Position numbers and translations under genes: made by a program. Of a stretch of 22,885 nucleotides of DNA, positions 13,796 through 22,149 are shown piece after piece. The notes under the pieces were generated by a model. The model ran no database searches. It saw only the letters and a list, made by a program, of their open reading frames with translations, and was not told the DNA's origin. Within the stretch, counting starts at the first letter, position 1. Every line of letters starts with the position of its first letter. Source of the DNA: Erysipelotrichaceae bacterium (GTDB taxonomy: Bacteria > Bacillota_I > Bacilli_A > RFN20 > CAG-826); NCBI GenBank assembly GCA_012729405.1, contig JAAYDH010000015.1, positions 1-22,885 on the forward strand, read 5' to 3'.

Positions 13796-16402
13796 TTACT
13801 TAAACATTTCCTTGGTTAAAACGATGACTTCGGGAATCTTCTCGAGGGATTTTCCGGCTCCGCTAGCTAGTTCATCTCGCCCGCCACCACTGCCATCTAA
13901 GAGTTTAGAAACTTCGCGGACTAATGCTCCGGCTTTATAACCTTCTTTAATGGCCTTTGCTGAGCAGGCAACAACAACTGAAATAGTTTCACCATCCTGA
14001 CCGATAAGGATAATAATGTAGTTATCTTTTGTTTGTTTCAGACGATCAACAAGGGCGATTAAATCAGAGCGTTTGCTCGCTTTCATAGACTTGACTAAAA
14101 TCGAGAGATCGCCTTTATTGTCAAATTCGTTTTGAATATTATTCGCGGTCGCTTGGGCGAAGCGATCTTCGAGTGTGACTAATGCTTTCTTGGTGGCTTC
14201 GAGTTCGTTTTTCGTGCTGGCTAAGCGGCTGGGGATATCATTCATGGAAGTAACATTGACTTCCTTCATAATGTGATGCAGAATCGCCTCCCGACGTTTC
14301 ATTAATTCGTAAGCCCCAGCTGATGTTCTCGCTTGAATACGACGAATACCAGCTGCGATAGATTCTTCAAATTCAATAGCAAAAACGCCAATATCTTCCG
14401 TGTTTTTGACATGCGTGCCGCCACAAAACTCTTTGCTAATATCTCCAAAGCAGACAACTCGGACAACATCACCATACTTATCATTAAACAAGGCTTTCGC
14501 GCCGAGCTTTTTGGCTTCTTCAACAGGCAAGACACGGGTGTCATTTGGAAGAGCCTGACTAATCCATTTATTGACTTTCTTTTCAACTTCATTAAGTTGT
14601 TCAGCTGTCATCTTTTCAAAATGGTTGAAATCAAAACGAGAATATTCATCACAGACATAGGAGCCATGCTGAGAGACATGATCGCCGAGCACTTCCTCCA
14701 ACGCTTTTTGTAAGAGGTGGACGGAAGAGTGATTTCGCATAATCTTCAGACGTCTCTCTTGATTGACTTTCGCAGTGACAACATCACCGACTTTAACCTC
14801 GCCAAACATCACTTCGACATGATGCAAATGCTGCTTGTTAGGAGCTTTATTGACACCAACTACCTTCAAGGCAACAGATGAACTTTCAAGTGTTCCGGCG
14901 TCGCTTATCTGGCCACCGCTTTCGGCATAGAAAATAGTTTGATCAAGCATGACATCCCCTTCATCAGTGATGGAATCAACTTTGACTCCATCGGCAAATA
15001 AAGCGATGACTTTTGCCTGAATAGGTTCGAATCCGTAATTGAAACTAGATGCTAAGGTGCAATTCATTAAATCGACCGATTGGCGATTCATTGACTGTAA
15101 TTCTCCACGAGCTTGACGGGCTCTTTCTTTTTGCGCCTTCATCAGTTTATTAAAGCCATCTAAGTCGACTTCAACACCATGTTCGTGACAGATTTCAATT
15201 GTTAATTCTTTGGGAAAACCAAAGGTATCGTATAAGCGGAACATATCTTCCGCCGCTAATAACTTCACACCTTCGATATTTTTTAATAAGAGGCTTTCAC
15301 CATTTGCCAAGGTCTTTAAGAATTTTTCTTCTTCGCCCTTAATCATTTTAATGATGAGTTCTTCTTTGTTTGCGAGGTATGGATAATAATTCTTCATGAT
15401 TTCGCGGACAACATCGACAAGTTCAAATAAGAACGGGTGATTGATGCCGAGAACACGACCGTAACGCTCCGCCCTACGAAGTAGCCTTCTTAAAACGTAA
15501 CCGCGACCTTCGTTAGAGAACATCTCACCATCCGCTAAAGCAAAAGTAATAGTTCGGATGTGGTCGGCGATAACGCGGAAGGCTAATTTATTGTCTTCAT
15601 ATTTTTGATTAGAGAGCTTTTCAGTCTTTTGAATAATCGGCCAAAATAAGTCAGTTTCAAAGTTGGTATCAGTGCCTTGAAAAATACAAGCAAATCTTTC
15701 TAGACCGGCCCCAGTATCGATGTTTTTGCTGGGAAGTTCTTTATATTCACTTCTCAGTTTCCCAGGTTCGGAGTTGAATTGAGAAAAGACGATATTCCAA
15801 ATTTCGACATAACGGTCGTTTTCGATATCTTTCTTTAATAATTCAATACCTGATCCCATAGGATCGTATTTCTCACCACGATCAAAGAATATCTCAGTGT
15901 CTGGACCACAAGGACCGGCTCCAATTTCCCAGAAGTTGTTCACCATGGGTATTAAGTGGTCTTCACTCACTCCGTGGCTCATCCACTCCCTTTTGGTTTC
16001 TAAATCATCGGGATGATAAGTAATGTATAGTTTTTCTCTTGAAATGCCATACCATTTTTCATCAAAGAGGAGTTCACTCGCAAAAGCAATAGCTTCCTTA
16101 CGGAAGTAATCACCGATGGAGAAATTGCCAAGCATTTCAAAGAATGTGTGGTGCCGAGCAGTGTGTCCGACATGTTCAATATCATTCGTACGGATAGATT
16201 TTTGGGCATTACTAATTCTTCTACTTGGAGGAATCTCACTGCCGTCAAAGTATTTCTTTAAAGCGGCGACACCGGCATTAATCCATAGCAAAGTTGGATC
16301 ATTAATCGGAATTAACGAACTGCCGGGTTCGATATGGTGGCCTTTACTCTTAAAAAAGTCTAACCACATCTGACGAATTTGATCTGCTGAGAGTTTTTTC
16401 AT
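13796..16402 (-). CDS. alaS: Alanyl-tRNA synthetase
   Basis: AlaRS charges tRNA-Ala and edits mischarged Ser and Gly. The 868-residue protein is full length. The class II catalytic core is at the N-terminus, with HTARHHTFFEMLGNFSIGDY (about 80-99) and GAGLERFACI. The N-terminal INAGVAALKKYFDG is the variant seen in several low-GC lineages rather than the enterobacterial form. The editing domain has HSSVH and CGGTH zinc ligands, and the C-Ala domain ends with GSGGGRDELASGAGKS. A GGAGG site lies seven bases before the ATG. Expression should be controlled by the T-box leader directly upstream. It starts a unit with ruvX and the DUF1292 gene. Confidence 0.98.
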   Translation of the reverse strand: MKKLSADQIRQMWLDFFKSKGHHIEPGSSLIPINDPTLLWINAGVAALKKYFDGSEIPPSRRISNAQKSIRTNDIEHVGHTARHHTFFEMLGNFSIGDYFRKEAIAFASELLFDEKWYGISREKLYITYHPDDLETKREWMSHGVSEDHLIPMVNNFWEIGAGPCGPDTEIFFDRGEKYDPMGSGIELLKKDIENDRYVEIWNIVFSQFNSEPGKLRSEYKELPSKNIDTGAGLERFACIFQGTDTNFETDLFWPIIQKTEKLSNQKYEDNKLAFRVIADHIRTITFALADGEMFSNEGRGYVLRRLLRRAERYGRVLGINHPFLFELVDVVREIMKNYYPYLANKEELIIKMIKGEEEKFLKTLANGESLLLKNIEGVKLLAAEDMFRLYDTFGFPKELTIEICHEHGVEVDLDGFNKLMKAQKERARQARGELQSMNRQSVDLMNCTLASSFNYGFEPIQAKVIALFADGVKVDSITDEGDVMLDQTIFYAESGGQISDAGTLESSSVALKVVGVNKAPNKQHLHHVEVMFGEVKVGDVVTAKVNQERRLKIMRNHSSVHLLQKALEEVLGDHVSQHGSYVCDEYSRFDFNHFEKMTAEQLNEVEKKVNKWISQALPNDTRVLPVEEAKKLGAKALFNDKYGDVVRVVCFGDISKEFCGGTHVKNTEDIGVFAIEFEESIAAGIRRIQARTSAGAYELMKRREAILHHIMKEVNVTSMNDIPSRLASTKNELEATKKALVTLEDRFAQATANNIQNEFDNKGDLSILVKSMKASKRSDLIALVDRLKQTKDNYIIILIGQDGETISVVVACSAKAIKEGYKAGALVREVSKLLDGSGGGRDELASGAGKSLEKIPEVIVLTKEMFK

Positions 16403-16640
16403 ACATTTTCCTCCATAGATAAGAAAACGTTCCTTAAGGAACGATGTTTAACCGCGGTACCATCCTTATTCACACGCTATTGCGTATTGCACTTAATTTT
16501 ACTATTTCGGCAGTAGAACCGGCGGCATTACCCGCATCTTCGGAAGTGGCCCATCTATCTACTTCTATACCTTTTCCAGCTTTCGGTACTCTCTATGAGA
16601 AGTCGCGATCGATTTCTTTTCCTGCTACCAGTTAATTTAT
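16403..16640 (-). promoter_or_regulatory. T-box leader (tRNA-Ala sensing) of alaS
   Basis: The 257-base gap between mnmA and alaS carries a T-box riboswitch. The core TGGTACCGCGG is at 16462-16452 on the minus strand. Next to it, AAGGA (16467-16463) can pair with TCCTT (16440-16436) to form the antiterminator. The competing terminator follows. Upstream, AGAGAGTACCGAAAGCTGG looks like Stem I with an AG-bulge region. GCC at 16550-16548, followed by A and close to the Stem I base, is the best candidate alanine specifier. The specifier call is inference. Uncharged tRNA-Ala would favour read-through into alaS. A weak AT-rich inverted repeat (16636-16657) lies just after the mnmA stop. Confidence 0.9.
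16428..16443 (-). terminator. T-box attenuator hairpin before alaS
   Basis: CGTTCCTTAAGGAACG is a perfect palindrome giving a 6-bp stem with a TTAA loop, followed by TTTTCTT on the minus strand. Its 5' arm contains the TCCTT that the T-box sequence would capture in the antitermination state. Confidence 0.8.
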
Positions 16641-16659
16641 CACATAAAGATGATAAAAA

Positions 16660-17793
16660 CTAGATATCTATTTGCTTATGATGGCGGTAAATGTGCTCAA
16701 TTAAGCCACCACCGAGGCAAACATCTCCGTCATATAACACCGCCGCTTGGCCAGGTGTGACGGCTTTATAAGGTTTATCAAAGATAAGTTCAATCTTGTT
16801 TTCATCGATGTAATGAATAGTGACACTCTGGTCGGCTTGGCGATAACGGAATTTCGCTGAAAGGCGTTTTCCTTCCACAGGTTTAGCAGTGATGAAATTG
16901 AGATTCGTCACCGTGCATGAATCGCTGTATAAGTATTCACTCTCTTCGCCGGAAGCAACATAGAGAATATTCTTTTTGATGTCTTTATTGACGACAAACC
17001 AGCCTTTGGCTTCTTCTCCAGATATTCCTCCGATGCCCAAACCTTTTCTCTGTCCTAGAGTGTAATACATCGCTCCGACATGGTCACCGAGCACTCGTTT
17101 GGTAACAATATCGATTATTTTGCCCTTTTGAGCAGGCAAATAATTCATCAAGAAATCGCGGAAATGCCGTTCTCCGATGAAACAGATGCCGGTGCTGTCT
17201 TTTTTATCCATCACGGATTCAAGCCCAAGTTCACGGGCGATGCGACGAACCTCGGTTTTATCGATATCCCCTAAAGGGAAAAGACAAGAAGATAATTGAT
17301 ATTGGCTTATTTGGCTCAAGAAATAGGTCTGGTCTTTATTTCGATCAAAAGATTTGAGCATGTACGCTTTTCCATCTCGATCAATTCGCTTGGCATAATG
17401 GCCCATAGCGATAAGATCAAAACCTTTTTCTTTAGCAAAATCTAAGAAAGGTCCAAATTTTATGTATTTGTTGCAAAAAATATCGGGATTAGGAGTTCTG
17501 CCAGCCTGATATTCTTTGAGCAAGTATGTGAAAACGTCATCCCAGTACTGCTTAACAAAGTCAATGCGCAGTAATTCAATACCGAGCTTTTCCGCGACTT
17601 TAACGGCATCATCGTAGTCTTTTTCTTGCGGACACTGCGGGTCATTGAGGGTTGGATTGCCAAGTTGATCGTTATTAGCGAGAGCATCCCAGTTACGCAT
17701 AAAACAGGCTGTGACTTCATATCCTTGTTTCTGTAATAAATAGGCTGCGACCGCGCTATCAACACCACCGGAAAGACCAATTAAGACTTTCAT
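16660..17793 (-). CDS. mnmA: tRNA-specific 2-thiouridylase MnmA
   Basis: MnmA puts sulfur at position 2 of wobble U34 in tRNAs for Lys, Glu and Gln, using ATP and a persulfide relay. The 377-residue protein has the PP-loop GLSGGVDS (6-13), NPDIFCNKYIKFG with catalytic C107, AMGHYA, DKKDSTGICFIGER with the second cysteine C204, and the YYTLGQRKGLGIGG stretch. It is therefore a complete two-cysteine enzyme. The ATG overlaps the dtd stop by four bases (ATGA), with AAGGAG eight bases upstream. It ends in TAG before the alaS T-box leader. Pairing with dtd and alaS puts it in a tRNA-quality group. Confidence 0.97.
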   Translation of the reverse strand: MKVLIGLSGGVDSAVAAYLLQKQGYEVTACFMRNWDALANNDQLGNPTLNDPQCPQEKDYDDAVKVAEKLGIELLRIDFVKQYWDDVFTYLLKEYQAGRTPNPDIFCNKYIKFGPFLDFAKEKGFDLIAMGHYAKRIDRDGKAYMLKSFDRNKDQTYFLSQISQYQLSSCLFPLGDIDKTEVRRIARELGLESVMDKKDSTGICFIGERHFRDFLMNYLPAQKGKIIDIVTKRVLGDHVGAMYYTLGQRKGLGIGGISGEEAKGWFVVNKDIKKNILYVASGEESEYLYSDSCTVTNLNFITAKPVEGKRLSAKFRYRQADQSVTIHYIDENKIELIFDKPYKAVTPGQAAVLYDGDVCLGGGLIEHIYRHHKQIDI

Positions 17794-18242
17794 ACGAACA
17801 TCTCCTTACTATCAAGTAGTAGGGTAAATGGTCCGTCGTTCACCGAATAGACCTGCATGTCAGCTCCGAAAATTCCAGAAGCTACTTTTCCGTGCTTTTC
17901 TTCGAGCAGTTGGTTGAAATAAAGATAAAGAGGTTCCGCTTCATTCGGGCGAAGGGCATCAATAAATGATGGCCGTCTTCCTTTATTTGCGTTTCCGTAA
18001 AGGGTGAATTGGCTAATTGAAAGAATCGATCCATTGACGTCTTGAAGCGAAATATTGATTAAACCATGTTCATCGGGGAATACCCGTAAACCGAGGATTT
18101 TATCAACCATCTTTTCAACGACTTCGCGATTATCGCCATCGGTAAAACCAACGAGCAAAAGAAAACCACGCCCGATTTTTCCGACGGTTTTTCCTTGGAT
18201 TGATACAGATGCTTCACTGACAGTAGTTAAGATGACCTTCAT
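17790..18242 (-). CDS. dtd: D-aminoacyl-tRNA deacylase
   Basis: Dtd removes D-amino acids (and glycine from tRNA-Ala) wrongly attached to tRNA. From the ATG at 18242 it is 150 residues, the usual size, starting MKVILTTVSEASVSI. The frame is open eight codons further upstream to 18266, but those residues do not fit the family and would overlap rarA. The active-site motifs are present: SQFTLYG near residue 78 and NDGPFTLLLD (the Gly-Pro motif) near residue 137. It starts two bases after the rarA stop without a clear ribosome site. It ends in TGA overlapping mnmA. Since it can clear Gly-tRNA-Ala, its closeness to alaS is functionally sensible. Confidence 0.95.
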   Translation of the reverse strand: MKVILTTVSEASVSIQGKTVGKIGRGFLLLVGFTDGDNREVVEKMVDKILGLRVFPDEHGLINISLQDVNGSILSISQFTLYGNANKGRRPSFIDALRPNEAEPLYLYFNQLLEEKHGKVASGIFGADMQVYSVNDGPFTLLLDSKEMFV

Positions 18243-18244
18243 GA

Positions 18245-19480
18245 TTATTTCTTGATTTTTTCCCAATAAGCTTTAAGAGCTTGTTCGTATTTATTATCGC
18301 CATAGATATAGTACTTTGATTCTTTAATATCATCAGGTAGATATTGTTGGTTTACCCAGTGATGTCCATATGAATGAGGATAGAGATAATTCTGACCTTT
18401 TCGAGTCGCTTCTTCTCCATCGAAATGAGTGTTTTGCAAAGAGCGGGGAACAGAAATTCCCTTGCCTTTGTGGATGTCGCTAATCGCTAAATCAATCGCT
18501 AACGCCGAGTTACTCTTAGGAGCCGTCGCAATTAAGATAGCGGCATTGCTCAATGGCAACCGAGCTTCTGGCATCCCGAGTTGCAGAGCAGTATCGACTG
18601 CCGCCTTGACGATTGGGATGATCTGGGGATAAGCTAATCCAACATCCTCACTAGCTGAACAGAGAAGTCTCCGACAAGCCGCAATTAAGTCTCCCCCTTC
18701 CAATAATTTAGCAAGGTAGAACAAACTAGCGTCTGGGTCGCTGCCTCTTAAAGATTTCATCAGCGCGGACAAGTTATCATAGTGTTTGTCTTCACCACGA
18801 TCATAGGAAATATTTCCTTTATCGATGAAATTAGTGACTATTTGCTTAGTTATTAGGCGATTTTTCTCAGTTAAAGAGCGTTCTAGGAAGTCGAGATTAT
18901 TTAATGCTTTGCGCATATCGCCATTAGAATAATCGGCTATTAGTTGAAGTGCATCTTCTTCAATTTCGAGGTGTAAAGTTTCGATGGCCCTTTTTAATCC
19001 ATGGGCGATTTCGCTTGAAGGAATAGCTTTGAATTCAAAGACTGTGCAACGGGATAGTAAAGCTGGATAAATATAAAAGTATGGATTCTCGGTTGTCGAA
19101 GCAATCAGAGTAATATCACCCGATTCAACGAATTCGAGAAGAGATTGTTGTTGCTTCTTGTTTAGGTACTGAATTTCGTCGAGATAAAGGAGAATACCAT
19201 CCGCTGTAAACACGCTATTGATGTCAGAGATGATTTTCTTAATATCTTCGGTTGATGCAGTAGTCCCATTCAAGCGATAAAGAGACAAGTTGCTCTTTTT
19301 GGCAATGATGTTAGCCATGGTTGTTTTTCCAGTTCCGGGAGGACCATAGAAAATCATGTTGGGAATATGGTTAGCCTCGATGACACGACGAAAGACACTG
19401 TCCTTTTTTAAGAGGTCAGTTTGACCGACCATTTCGTCGAGATTATTAGGACGTAATAAATCTGCAAGAGGCTTCTGCAT
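18245..19480 (-). CDS. rarA: RarA/MgsA replication-associated AAA+ ATPase
   Basis: RarA is a clamp-loader-like ATPase that acts at stalled replication forks. From the ATG at 19480 it has 411 residues, starting MQKPLADLLRPNNLDEMVGQ. It has Walker A GPPGTGKT (46-53), Walker B LLYLDEIQ (about 97-104), sensor STTEN (128-132) and the arginine finger in LLSRC. The C-terminal MgsA tetramerisation part shows RGSDPDASLFYLAKLLEGGD and PRSLQNTHFDG. A longer frame to 19549 overlaps deoA and its extra 23 residues are unlike the family, so the shorter start is preferred. One base separates it from the deoA stop (TAATATG), indicating translational coupling. Confidence 0.94.
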   Translation of the reverse strand: MQKPLADLLRPNNLDEMVGQTDLLKKDSVFRRVIEANHIPNMIFYGPPGTGKTTMANIIAKKSNLSLYRLNGTTASTEDIKKIISDINSVFTADGILLYLDEIQYLNKKQQQSLLEFVESGDITLIASTTENPYFYIYPALLSRCTVFEFKAIPSSEIAHGLKRAIETLHLEIEEDALQLIADYSNGDMRKALNNLDFLERSLTEKNRLITKQIVTNFIDKGNISYDRGEDKHYDNLSALMKSLRGSDPDASLFYLAKLLEGGDLIAACRRLLCSASEDVGLAYPQIIPIVKAAVDTALQLGMPEARLPLSNAAILIATAPKSNSALAIDLAISDIHKGKGISVPRSLQNTHFDGEEATRKGQNYLYPHSYGHHWVNQQYLPDDIKESKYYIYGDNKYEQALKAYWEKIKK

Positions 19481-19481
19481 A

Positions 19482-20792
19482 TTACATTTCAATAGTTTCT
19501 TTAATGACGGTGACGTGTTCGACATGCTCCTTGCTGAAGACATAAGCATGCTTGATATCTTCTAAGACAGGGAGATAAGCCGCTTTGTCTTTGTTGGTGT
19601 AAACAGTGCATAGCAAGTCGCCTTTCTTGACGAAGTCTCCCACCTTCTTTGCTAAGACAATGCCAGCTGACATATCGATAACATCTTCTAAAGTGGCGCG
19701 TCCACCACCTAATCTCATTGAACTTTCACCGATTTCTAAAGCGTCAATAGCTTTGATATAAGCATCTTCTTCCGCTCGGATTTCGATGGCGTTTTTGCTC
19801 ACTTCGAATTTTTCAGGGTGTAGGATATAACTGACATCTCCACCTTGAGCTTCGACCATTTGAACAAATTTATTGAAAGCTTCGCCATTAGCGATAACTT
19901 CTTCTAATTTTTTGCGAGCTTCTTCTTTTGTTTTTGCACACTTGGCTTGCACGAGCATAATCGCGCCAGCGGTGAAGCATAATTCCATTAAATCTTTTGG
20001 TCCGTGACCGTGGAGAGCATCAATGGCTTCCTTTACTTCTAGGGAGTTGCCAACCGCTAAACCTAGAGGTTCACTCATATCGCTAAGCACAGCGCGTGTG
20101 TCACGACCCAAACGGTTTCCGATTTGGACCATGATATTGGCTAATTCACGAGCGTCATCCATGTTTTTCATGAAAGCACCTTCTCCGACGGTGACATCTA
20201 ACAAGATGGCATCAGATCCACTAGCAAGCTTTTTGCTCATAACACTCGCGGCAATGAGGGGAATCGATTCAACAGTTCCAGTTACATCGCGAAGAGCATA
20301 CATTTTCTTATCAGCGGGAACTAATGAAGCGGTTTGTCCTGCAACAGCGATACCAATGTTATTGACTTGATCAACAAATCTTTGACCGGAAATAGCGATT
20401 GATAATCCTGGGATAGATTCTAGTTTGTCTAAAGTGCCGCCAGTGTGACCTAATCCGCGACCACTTAGCTTTGCTATTGTCGCTCCGCAAGCAGCCACCA
20501 TCGGTCCGAGGACAAGAGTGGTCTTGTCGCCGACACCACCAGTACTATGTTTATCAACCTTAATACCTCTGAGCATCGATAAATCTAACACTTCACCAGA
20601 ATGCTCCATGCAATCGGTTAATGTCGAAACTTCGCGGTGGCTCATTCCACGAAAAAGAATCGCCATTTGCATTGCGCTGCTTTGGTAATCAGGAATTTCT
20701 CCTTTTACATAGCCATTAATCCAAAAACGAATTTCTTCGTCAGTTAATTCATGACCATCACGTTTTTTAACAATTAAGTCAACCATTCTCAT
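19482..20792 (-). CDS. Pyrimidine-nucleoside (thymidine) phosphorylase
   Basis: This enzyme cleaves uridine, deoxyuridine or thymidine with phosphate, salvaging bases and pentose phosphate. The 436-residue product matches family length. VDKHSTGGVGDKTTL (about 79-93) binds phosphate, and SGRGLGHTGGTLDKLESIPG (110-129) is the thymidine/pyrimidine phosphorylase signature. The C-terminal GGGRATLEDVIDMSAGI is the alpha/beta domain typical of Pdp. Sequence alone does not separate the broad Pdp from the narrower DeoA, so no symbol is given. The AGAGG site is nine bases before the ATG at 20792 and fits that start better than the second ATG at 20786. It is divergent from the methyltransferase gene and leads the rarA-dtd-mnmA run. 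Confidence 0.94.
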   Translation of the reverse strand: MRMVDLIVKKRDGHELTDEEIRFWINGYVKGEIPDYQSSAMQMAILFRGMSHREVSTLTDCMEHSGEVLDLSMLRGIKVDKHSTGGVGDKTTLVLGPMVAACGATIAKLSGRGLGHTGGTLDKLESIPGLSIAISGQRFVDQVNNIGIAVAGQTASLVPADKKMYALRDVTGTVESIPLIAASVMSKKLASGSDAILLDVTVGEGAFMKNMDDARELANIMVQIGNRLGRDTRAVLSDMSEPLGLAVGNSLEVKEAIDALHGHGPKDLMELCFTAGAIMLVQAKCAKTKEEARKKLEEVIANGEAFNKFVQMVEAQGGDVSYILHPEKFEVSKNAIEIRAEEDAYIKAIDALEIGESSMRLGGGRATLEDVIDMSAGIVLAKKVGDFVKKGDLLCTVYTNKDKAAYLPVLEDIKHAYVFSKEHVEHVTVIKETIEM

Positions 20793-20858
20793 AAAAAAAT
20801 ACCTCTTTTATATCTTATCACAGCAGCATGTATTAAGAATACTTTTTGCTTGTCTTTT

Positions 20859-20868
20859 ATTGTACAAT
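20859..20868. promoter_or_regulatory. Palindromic -10 element between divergent deoA-type and methyltransferase genes
   Basis: ATTGTACAAT is a perfect 10-base palindrome, so TACAAT can be read on both strands. On the plus strand TACAAT (20863-20868) ends six bases before the ATG at 20875, the leaderless spacing. On the minus strand it lies about 67 bases upstream of the phosphorylase start. There, TATAAA-like sequences closer to the gene are alternative promoters. Confidence 0.4.
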
Positions 20869-20874
20869 AAACGT

Positions 20875-22149
20875 ATGGATTTTAGAAATCATCTAAAAAA
20901 GTATCTATCTGAACAAGAACTTGATGCGCTGATGACTTCTTTTGATGATGAGCCAAAACACGCGGTGTTGCTCAACCCAAAAAAGATGAGCACAAGAAAT
21001 TTTTTACTCCGCTACCCTCATGTTACCCCACATCCACTTGTCAAAAACGGATTTCTATATGATAAAAAAGAATATGACTTAGGAAAGAGTGTTGAACACG
21101 AATTAGGAGCGTTTTATTTGCAGGAACCTTCAGCGATGGTTGTCGCATCTTTAATGGATTTCTCCTAATTCGATACTGTCCTAGATTTATGCGCCGCTCC
21201 AGGCGGTAAGTCAGTTCAAACTTCCTATCTAATGAATAATCGAGGATTAATTATTTCAAATGATATATCGCGTTCTCGAGCGGGAAAGATTCTCGAAAAC
21301 GTCGAGAGACTCGGCTTGGGAAATATCATGATTACATCAAATGATTTTTCGCTGATTTATCGGAATTATATCGATACATTCGATAAAATCGTCCTCGATG
21401 CGCCATGTTCTGGAAGCGGAATGTTTCGCAAGAACGATCTCGTCAAACTCGACTGGACATATGAGAAAGTTTTAAAGTGTCAGGAAATACAAAAACAACT
21501 TATTCTTATCGCCTATCAGATGTTAAAACCCGGAGGATTGTTATCGTATTCCACCTGTTCCTTTTCCTACGAAGAAGATGAAGAAGTTATTAAATACTTG
21601 CTTGCGAACACTGACGCTGAATTATCACCAATAAAAAAATGCGAACTATTTTATACTACAGAAAATACAATTGGGGTACATTTATTCCCTCATCATTTCC
21701 CAGGTGAAGGCCACTATATTTGCCATATTAAAAAGCCCCTTCGTCCTTTTGTGAGGATGCGGGAGCCTGACATTAAGTTATCTAATCGCACTATTGAGGG
21801 GTTTCAGTTTGTTGTTAACTATGGTTCGACGTTGTTTGGCCTTAGTAAATTATTTCCCACCAAGGGATTATCAATCATTCGTAATGGAGTAAAAATTGGC
21901 GAAGTAAGCGGGAACGTTATTAAATACGATATCCACTACGCGCGGTTTATGAATTCTTTTTCACCCACACTTGAAATCGATGAAAGTGATTGCCTTGAAT
22001 ATCTCAAAGGGAATTATTTAAAGCGGGAACACCAATCTGGATTTGTGATGTTAAAATATCAAGGCATTAATATCGACATCGCTAAAAGCGATGGTAAAAT
22101 CATCAAGAATCGTTATCCGAAATATCTCAAAAGAAAGAACATCGCTTAA
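20875..22149 (+). pseudogene. RsmF/NOL1-type 16S rRNA m5C methyltransferase with in-frame TAA
   Basis: The reading frame from the ATG at 20875 to the TAA at 22147 would encode 424 residues. It is a SAM-dependent rRNA cytosine-C5 methyltransferase of the RsmF/YebU group. Codon 98 (21166-21168) is TAA, with no frame change, so one base substitution separates it from an intact gene. The N-terminal part ends with YLQEPSAMVVASLMDFS. Right after the stop comes the SAM-binding motif VLDLCAAPGGKS, then LDAPCSGSGMF with the release cysteine and SYSTCSFSYEE with the catalytic cysteine. A PUA-like C-terminal domain ends the gene. No decay is seen downstream. Recent nonsense mutation, assembly error or read-through are all possible. 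Restart at the ATG at 21232 would lose the SAM motif. No Shine-Dalgarno site precedes the ATG. Confidence 0.85.

Noticed and set aside
14302..14713. Long open frames of 96 and 126 codons in other frames across alaS
   Set aside because: They lie entirely within the well-supported alaS gene, have no ribosome site or family resemblance, and one is antisense. They are by-products of its composition. The same applies to similar frames over the helicase, phosphorylase and acyl-activating enzyme genes.
16636..16657. Inverted repeat TTTATCA/TGATAAA after mnmA as a terminator
   Set aside because: The stem is almost purely A-T with an eight-base loop and no T-tract follows on the minus strand. I mention it only within the T-box entry.
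21232..22149. Downstream fragment of the methyltransferase as an independent gene starting at ATG 21232
   Set aside because: It would lack the SAM-binding CAAPGG motif and the N-terminal domain, and no ribosome site precedes it. It is better read as the rest of one interrupted gene.
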